From Chthonomonadaceae bacterium (GTDB lineage Bacteria; Armatimonadota; Chthonomonadetes; Chthonomonadales; Chthonomonadaceae), in NCBI GenBank assembly GCA_014377395.1, contig JACMPS010000256.1:1-9046 (forward strand): 9,046 nucleotides of DNA, given 5' to 3'. How positions within the stretch are numbered: the stretch's first letter is position 1; every line of letters starts with the position of its first letter. The notes below the pieces were generated by a model that ran no database searches, was not told where the DNA came from, and saw only the letters and a list, made by a program, of their open reading frames with translations. Of this stretch, positions 5,703 to 9,046 are shown in pieces. Position numbers and translations under genes: made by a program.

Positions 5703-6593
5703 AATTTCTCCTTCGGGGGGGTGACTGCGTAAGAGTTCCTTTTGTTCGATTTCGTTGTCGAGGGCGGGGCGCAAAAGTCCCCGGTCATCTTGTGGGGGGG
5801 GAGAGGTCGGGCGTAGCAATTGTTGCTGAATGTGATTTCGGTTGTGCATTTCGATGACGCGAATCGCACGGGCGATATGACGCGAAAGTGTCCAATCAGT
5901 GTAGGCAGTTTCGCGTTTCAGTTCGATGAGCATAGGTAGGGCTTCCGGGACCCCGATTTGCTCCAAACAATCCACAATAGCGGCGCGGATCGTGTGTTCC
6001 GGCGAACGGCGAAACCCCTCCAACAAATGTGGGACGGAATGAGACGAGCGCAAAAACGAAAAGCCGTGCAACATCGCATGGCGGTGCATCGTGTCGCCTT
6101 CCCGCAACGTTTTCCAAAAGAAACCAAGGTCGTCCGGCGGCAAATCCGACAGCGTTTGCGCCAATCCCACCCTCACGCAGTAAAGTTCGTAACGCGAAAG
6201 TCGCCCCTCCCACACTCCCCGGTGATAGTCGTAAAGCCCCGCACAAATTTCTTCGGTGAGTTCCCCGGCATGAAGTCGTCGCACCGGGCGCAAGATCGCC
6301 AGATACCGCAAATGCCGAAACTGCGAGGAGGGAACCGTGCGTTCCCGCTTGAGCATTGTCCCCACTAGCATGATCAAAACTCTTCGGATCGCTCGTTCGT
6401 CGCCCGGCAGGTGCGGGAAGTCTTGCTTTAGACGAGTGGAAAATTCCTGTGCAAAGATGTGGGAGGCTTCGGCAGGGTTGGCGGGTTCACCGGGCAAAGG
6501 CGCGAACAGGCGCAACGCAGTATCGGTAACGAGAGCGGCATCCCCTGACCATAATTCCGTCCATTTGGCTTGATTTTGCGGTTTCTCATTCAC
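5688..6593 (-). CDS. HEAT-like repeat protein with triple LLRP tail, function unknown
   Basis: I do not recognise this 301-residue protein as a named family. It has no signal peptide or membrane helix and is probably cytoplasmic. Residues 1-170 are mostly helical with many Arg and His. Residues about 175-250 read as HEAT/PBS-lyase-type helical repeats, for example SVPHLLEGFRRSPEHTIRAA and PEALPMLIELKRE, which usually bind other proteins. The last 43 residues form a Pro- and Gln-rich tail with LLRPT at 259, LLRPA at 273 and LLRS at 287, evenly spaced by 14. Two other proteins in this window end in the same kind of tail. The start is GTG at 6593, with AAGGA about 10 nt upstream; an ATG at 6589 is in another frame. 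It is transcribed divergently from the membrane LLRP protein 73 nt away, which suggests a working pair. An internal ILRPV at 100-104 is probably chance. Confidence 0.82.
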   Translation of the reverse strand: MNEKPQNQAKWTELWSGDAALVTDTALRLFAPLPGEPANPAEASHIFAQEFSTRLKQDFPHLPGDERAIRRVLIMLVGTMLKRERTVPSSQFRHLRYLAILRPVRRLHAGELTEEICAGLYDYHRGVWEGRLSRYELYCVRVGLAQTLSDLPPDDLGFFWKTLREGDTMHRHAMLHGFSFLRSSHSVPHLLEGFRRSPEHTIRAAIVDCLEQIGVPEALPMLIELKRETAYTDWTLSRHIARAIRVIEMHNRNHIQQQLLRPTSPPPQDDRGLLRPALDNEIEQKELLRSHPPEGEILSTD

Positions 6594-6600
6594 GGGTGAA

Positions 6601-6628
6601 ACGTCCTTTCCCCTCTCTACGTCCTTTC
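6601..6628. repeat. Direct repeat ACGTCCTTTC between divergent LLRP genes
   Basis: ACGTCCTTTC occurs at 6601-6610 and 6619-6628, an 18-bp period. On the minus strand each copy reads GAAAGGACGT and contains a Shine-Dalgarno-like AAGGA; the copy nearer the gene serves the GTG start at 6593. It may be a small tandem duplication of the ribosome-binding region, or a binding site in the 73-bp divergent promoter region. Confidence 0.45.
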
Positions 6629-6666
6629 TTTAAGGAAACACGCTACAAACCAGGAAATATAAACCC

Positions 6667-7563
6667 ATGCGATTGATTGAAACCACTGAGCCAACACAAA
6701 TTGATACGACACAAACCGTTCGAATAGACTCGACGCACCACGAATACGATGACGCTACGCAACTGGACGCCCTTACACAAATGCTCGCCTCTCAAAAGCA
6801 AGGGGAGGTGGAAATCGCAACAAAACGCCTGATCGAATTTGGAGACAAAGGTGTGGAGGTGATGATTGCCACACTCGCGAAACTGGAGGAGAAAAGAAAA
6901 AAGCATCGTCGTGCTTTGGGAATAGGGGTAATTGTTTGGCTACTGATGATGGTCGTGGTTGGGGCAATCACCAAACACTTCATGTTTATCAATATGATGA
7001 CTACTTTCATCACAATTTTCGTCACTGCGAGTGCTATCGGTACTTCTCAAAAACAAACGGCTCTCACGCTATCCTCGTTAGAGGATGTGCGTGTTGTTGG
7101 CTCTCTCACCGAATCGCTCCAATGGGGCGATGCGGCCGTAGCGGACGGAGCGCGAAAAGCGTTGCGAAATTTGTTGCCACGCCTCAAGGAGAGTGATTCT
7201 GCTCTGCTGACGCTCGAACAAAGGAAGATTTTGCTCAAGCAACTGACGAATGACCGGGACTCACCCGATTTTCTGCTTTCCATTCTGAAGGCGTTCGAGC
7301 AAATCGGAGGGGAGGAAGCAATTTTCGCGGTGACGCAGGTTTCCAAGGGTCTCACGCCCTCCGGCATTTTCTCCAATGTCAAAGCGACGGCAAGGGACAT
7401 TCTGCCTTCCCTTGAAGCCCGCAAAATTCGGCAAGAGCAAAGCCAACACCTGCTTCGTCCTTCTACCCTCTCCGACCCTCAGCCCGAAACCCTGCTCCGT
7501 CCTGTCATGGGAGAACCCACCCACAATGAAGACGTAGCGCAATTGTTACGCCCGCATGAGTAG
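6667..7563 (+). CDS. Two-helix membrane protein with HEAT-like segments and triple LLRP tail, function unknown
   Basis: This 298-residue protein matches no family I can name. It starts with a Thr/Asp-rich stretch (1-30), then a helical segment (about 31-75) resembling one HEAT repeat, then a basic KRKKHRR (76-82). Two hydrophobic helices follow at about 83-102 and 105-125, separated by only a few residues, so they form a hairpin with both ends in the cytoplasm by the positive-inside rule. Residues about 135-250 look like further HEAT repeats (VVGSLTESLQWGDAAVADGA; SILKAFEQIGGEEAIFAVTQ). The tail carries LLRPS at 262, LLRPV at 276 and LLRPH at 293, the last one ending three residues before the C-terminus. 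The ATG at 6667 has AGGA 11 nt upstream. It is divergent from the soluble LLRP protein. It could anchor or scaffold partners at the membrane, which is inference from the architecture. Confidence 0.85.
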   Translation: MRLIETTEPTQIDTTQTVRIDSTHHEYDDATQLDALTQMLASQKQGEVEIATKRLIEFGDKGVEVMIATLAKLEEKRKKHRRALGIGVIVWLLMMVVVGAITKHFMFINMMTTFITIFVTASAIGTSQKQTALTLSSLEDVRVVGSLTESLQWGDAAVADGARKALRNLLPRLKESDSALLTLEQRKILLKQLTNDRDSPDFLLSILKAFEQIGGEEAIFAVTQVSKGLTPSGIFSNVKATARDILPSLEARKIRQEQSQHLLRPSTLSDPQPETLLRPVMGEPTHNEDVAQLLRPHE

Positions 7564-7574
7564 CCTTCAGAGGA

Positions 7575-7599
7575 AGCCCAGAGGTTGAAACCTCCGGCT
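7575..7599. repeat. Inverted repeat just after the membrane LLRP gene
   Basis: AGCC (7575-7578) plus GAGGTT (7581-7586) pairs with AACCTC (7589-7594) plus GGCT (7596-7599), with a small internal bulge and a tiny loop. It begins 12 nt after the TAG stop. There is no T-run, so it is not a standard terminator, though it could protect the 3' end of the mRNA. Confidence 0.5.
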
Positions 7600-7611
7600 A
7601 CACACAAGCGA

Positions 7612-7629
7612 AGTCCACCTTCGTGGACT
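7612..7629. repeat. Perfect short hairpin AGTCCAC/GTGGACT
   Basis: A perfect 7-bp stem, AGTCCAC (7612-7618) and GTGGACT (7623-7629), has a 4-nt CTTC loop. It is the strongest short hairpin in the spacer. No T-run follows it on the plus strand. Confidence 0.55.
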
Positions 7630-7689
7630 CAATGCAGAGGCTATCACGCTGAGTCAACGTCCGCGATGGGATAAACTCGGAACGGTGAA

Positions 7690-7714
7690 GCGGCAATCGG
7701 CGAATTGATTCCGC
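7690..7714. repeat. Imperfect inverted repeat GCGGcAATC/GATTCCGC
   Basis: GCGG (7690-7693) and AATC (7695-7698), separated by one unpaired C, mirror GATT and CCGC (7707-7714) around an 8-nt loop. It is probably another member of the palindrome cluster. Confidence 0.4.
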
Positions 7715-7717
7715 TGC

Positions 7718-7743
7718 CTCCAAATTTCGCTTTTGCTTTGGAG
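7718..7743. repeat. Inverted repeat CTCCAAA/TTTGGAG
   Basis: CTCCAAA (7718-7724) and TTTGGAG (7737-7743) form a perfect 7-bp stem around a 12-nt loop. It lies directly between the neighbouring palindromes. Confidence 0.4.
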
Positions 7744-7771
7744 ACGGTAGCGAACCCCAACCCCCTCCTAA

Positions 7772-7795
7772 CCTCTCCCTTGCATAAGGGGGAGG
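7772..7795. repeat. Palindrome CCTCTCCCTT/AAGGGGGAGG (MITE/REP-like)
   Basis: A 10-bp stem with one mismatch and a GCAT loop. It is flanked on the left by AACCCCCTCCTAA-type sequence, a phrase I associate with dispersed intergenic palindromes in several phyla. Confidence 0.55.
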
Positions 7796-7867
7796 AACCC
7801 GATTGATACGCTTACTCTCCTGCAATATCAGGAAAACCATGCAACGTCGCGCACATCTTGAATTCGC

Positions 7868-7906
7868 CCCTCTCCCTCCTCGCTTGCGAGGGAAAGAGGG
7901 AGAGGG
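7868..7906. repeat. Long hairpin CCCTCTCCCTC ... GAGGGAGAGGG
   Basis: The 11-bp arms 7868-7878 and 7896-7906 are perfect inverted copies. An inner stem, CCTCGC (7878-7883) and GCGAGG (7886-7891), closes on a TT loop, leaving a GAAA bulge on one side. It ends 36 nt before the stop codon of the PhyH gene, on its downstream side, so it may limit transcription leaving that gene. Confidence 0.55.
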
Positions 7907-7942
7907 CTAATTGGACAAGATCAAGGTGAGGGTTACTCTCCC

Positions 7943-8764
7943 CTAAACGCCGACAGGAACTCGTGTCGGTTCGTTTTCGATGCGGGTCATCCAGTAGTGA
8001 GCGTCCCACTTGTCGTCACCCACCATGAAGCGCCACAATTTGATGCGGTTCGCCGATTCAAGGCGGTCATCGTTGCCATACCAGCGATGATTTCGGAAAA
8101 AGATGTCCGGGATTTGAGGATCATTCAGGTCATCTGTGTTCCAGATCAGTTCCTGTTTCACGGTAGGATTGATCCGCAACTTAAACATATAGCGTCTCTG
8201 ATCGGTGAGGTTCGGCTGAGCGCAGTGCCAGATTCCGTGATGCGCGACGGCAACCGCTCCCGCTTTGCAAACCATTGGCTTCTGATTTAAGAAATTCTGG
8301 TAGCGTCCAATGTCGGTCTCGTGAACGCGGCGCAGGTGGCTTCCCGGCAAAAACATCGTGCCGCCCATTTCACGGGGGGTGTCGTGCGGAAAGTAAAACA
8401 ACTGAATGTCGAACGCCATACGCGGATCAATGATGTTGTCGGCGTGCCAGATTTGCCCTGACTTGTGATTGGGGCCTACTGTGTGCGGAAAATGGTGATC
8501 GTAAAGCGGGTGCGCTCCGACAAGGCTTTCGATAATGCCCTGCACCTGCGGCAGTCGCATCATCGCCCCAATCCCTTTAGAGGATTGCCAGAGATTGTCG
8601 AGCGGTTGCCCCTGCGTCTCGTAAGCCCCCTTGATCTCTTTGGCGTCAAGTTCACGCATTGATTCGTGATTGATTTCTTCCGGCACAATCGCGTCGAAGA
8701 TCAACATTCCGTCCGTGACGAAGTTTGCCATTTGTACTGAGTTAAGTAGATATTGTTTGTCCAT
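7943..8764 (-). CDS. PhyH-family Fe(II)/2-oxoglutarate-dependent oxygenase
   Basis: This 273-residue protein has the pattern of phytanoyl-CoA dioxygenase-like (PhyH) enzymes, which use Fe(II), O2 and 2-oxoglutarate to hydroxylate a small molecule. The iron ligands appear as H107-x-D109 in QIWHADN and the distal histidine as H180 in IWHCAQPNLTDQRR. R190 or R191, about 10 residues later, would hold 2-oxoglutarate. GTMFLPGSHLRR at 135-146 is the usual family segment between them. The substrate cannot be deduced, since the family covers lipid, ectoine and secondary-metabolite hydroxylases. The ATG at 8764 has AAGGA about 9 nt upstream, inside the end of the preceding gene, whose stop is only 3 nt away. 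The two are therefore very likely co-transcribed, with translational coupling. Confidence 0.88.
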   Translation of the reverse strand: MDKQYLLNSVQMANFVTDGMLIFDAIVPEEINHESMRELDAKEIKGAYETQGQPLDNLWQSSKGIGAMMRLPQVQGIIESLVGAHPLYDHHFPHTVGPNHKSGQIWHADNIIDPRMAFDIQLFYFPHDTPREMGGTMFLPGSHLRRVHETDIGRYQNFLNQKPMVCKAGAVAVAHHGIWHCAQPNLTDQRRYMFKLRINPTVKQELIWNTDDLNDPQIPDIFFRNHRWYGNDDRLESANRIKLWRFMVGDDKWDAHYWMTRIENEPTRVPVGV

Positions 8765-8767
8765 GTG

Positions 8768-9046
8768 TCAATTTCCTTTTTGCGATATTGTTTGAGTTTC
8801 GGTCTCTTCGTGCGAATATCCTGCCCGAAGTAGTTCTTGCGGGTCTGTCTCCGGGAAAGCCGAGTCTACAGGACGCAAGAGCGTTTCCGGAAGGGGCGGG
8901 ACTTCGGAGGGACGAAGTAGGGTTCCGCTTACATTTTGTTCGGCGATTCTTGCTTCGATCACTCTCCGGCAATGTGCGGCGAGCTGCAAGAACTGACTTT
9001 CCGGTGAAGCTGCTGGGAGCCGAACACGCCGGGTTGCGGCGAGAAT
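8768..9046 (-). CDS. C-terminal fragment of a third triple-LLRP-tail protein (runs off window)
   Basis: The reading frame is open to the window edge, so the 92 residues seen are only the C-terminus. A TTG at 8989 could be misread as a start, but the frame continues upstream of it. The visible part begins with an amphipathic helix (about 17-40, including RRVIEARIAEQN), like the helices just before the tails of the other two LLRP proteins. The tail has LLRPS at 43, LLRPV at 56 (in PLPETLLRPV, nearly the same as PQPETLLRPV in the membrane protein) and LLRA at 72, followed by an acidic, Thr-rich end. It stops 3 nt before the PhyH gene. The function is unknown, and the main domain lies to the right of the window. 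Confidence 0.75.
   Translation of the reverse strand: MLAATRRVRLPAASPESQFLQLAAHCRRVIEARIAEQNVSGTLLRPSEVPPLPETLLRPVDSAFPETDPQELLRAGYSHEETETQTISQKGN

Larger units (their letters stand above)
7564..7942. other. Gene-free, palindrome-rich convergent spacer
   Basis: In these 379 nt between two convergent genes I find no credible reading frame; the short open frames here run through the inverted repeats. At least six inverted repeats are present and are listed separately. Several, such as the CCTCTCCCTT/AAGGGGGAGG and CCCTCTCCCTC/GAGGGAGAGGG pairs, belong to the purine/pyrimidine-rich palindrome style scattered through many bacterial genomes. Together they could block readthrough in both directions. 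Confidence 0.6.

Noticed and set aside
6282..6296. A fourth LLRP motif inside the HEAT-like protein (ILRPV at residues 100-104)
   Set aside because: It lies within a helical region far from the tail, lacks the second Leu context and proline-rich surroundings, and is most likely chance.
7598..7840. An 80-residue minus-strand reading frame in the spacer
   Set aside because: It is made of translated inverted repeats, has no family likeness and no good start signal.
8768..8989. A complete 73-residue small protein starting at 8989
   Set aside because: The supposed start is a TTG inside a frame that stays open to the window edge, so it is the end of a larger protein.

Overview
The window looks like chromosomal DNA from a free-living bacterium of moderate GC content that makes its own branched-chain amino acids. 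It holds nine protein genes or gene fragments and no RNA genes, phage or transposase genes, or CRISPR array that I can see. The lineage is uncertain. A threonine-independent citramalate synthase, a P-II protein, a PhyH-family oxygenase, intergenic DNA full of small palindromes and short tandem repeats, and the wording of the response-regulator fragment together suggest a phylum such as Armatimonadota. This is a guess from general resemblance, and no phylogenetic marker is present.

Region 1 (1-4462, all on the minus strand, read right to left) looks like one operon: leuB, a serine-acetyltransferase-like hexapeptide-repeat protein, a P-II nitrogen regulator (glnB type), cimA, a GNAT acetyltransferase and the start of a response regulator that leaves the window. 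CimA and LeuB catalyse steps of the pyruvate/citramalate route to 2-oxobutyrate and isoleucine (LeuB also serves leucine). P-II would sense 2-oxoglutarate and ATP/ADP. The partner enzymes LeuC/LeuD and the Ilv enzymes are not in the window.

Region 2 (4463-4744) is a divergent intergenic spacer. It carries a run of five degenerate heptamers, three degenerate octamers, a small GC palindrome and a candidate promoter. It leads into a plus-strand short-chain dehydrogenase (4745-5491) with a hydrophobic C-terminus.

Region 3 (5688-7563) holds two divergently transcribed genes of unknown function: a soluble HEAT-like protein (minus) and a protein with two membrane helices and HEAT-like segments (plus). 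A third gene fragment at the right edge (8768-9046, minus) sits 3 nt upstream of a PhyH-family Fe(II)/2-oxoglutarate oxygenase gene (7943-8764).

The most striking signal is in these three unknown proteins. Their bodies are different, but all end in the same kind of proline-rich tail. Each tail has exactly three LLR-P type motifs about 13-17 residues apart: LLRP[ST], then LLRP[AV], then a looser LLR[SPA]. The codons used differ between copies, so the similarity is held at protein level. I could not connect this tail to any named family. It is my best candidate for an undescribed system, probably a docking, sorting or anchoring signal shared by a set of proteins, but that function is inference.

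The 7564-7942 gap has no gene I can support and is filled with six inverted repeats, several of the REP/MITE-like kind.
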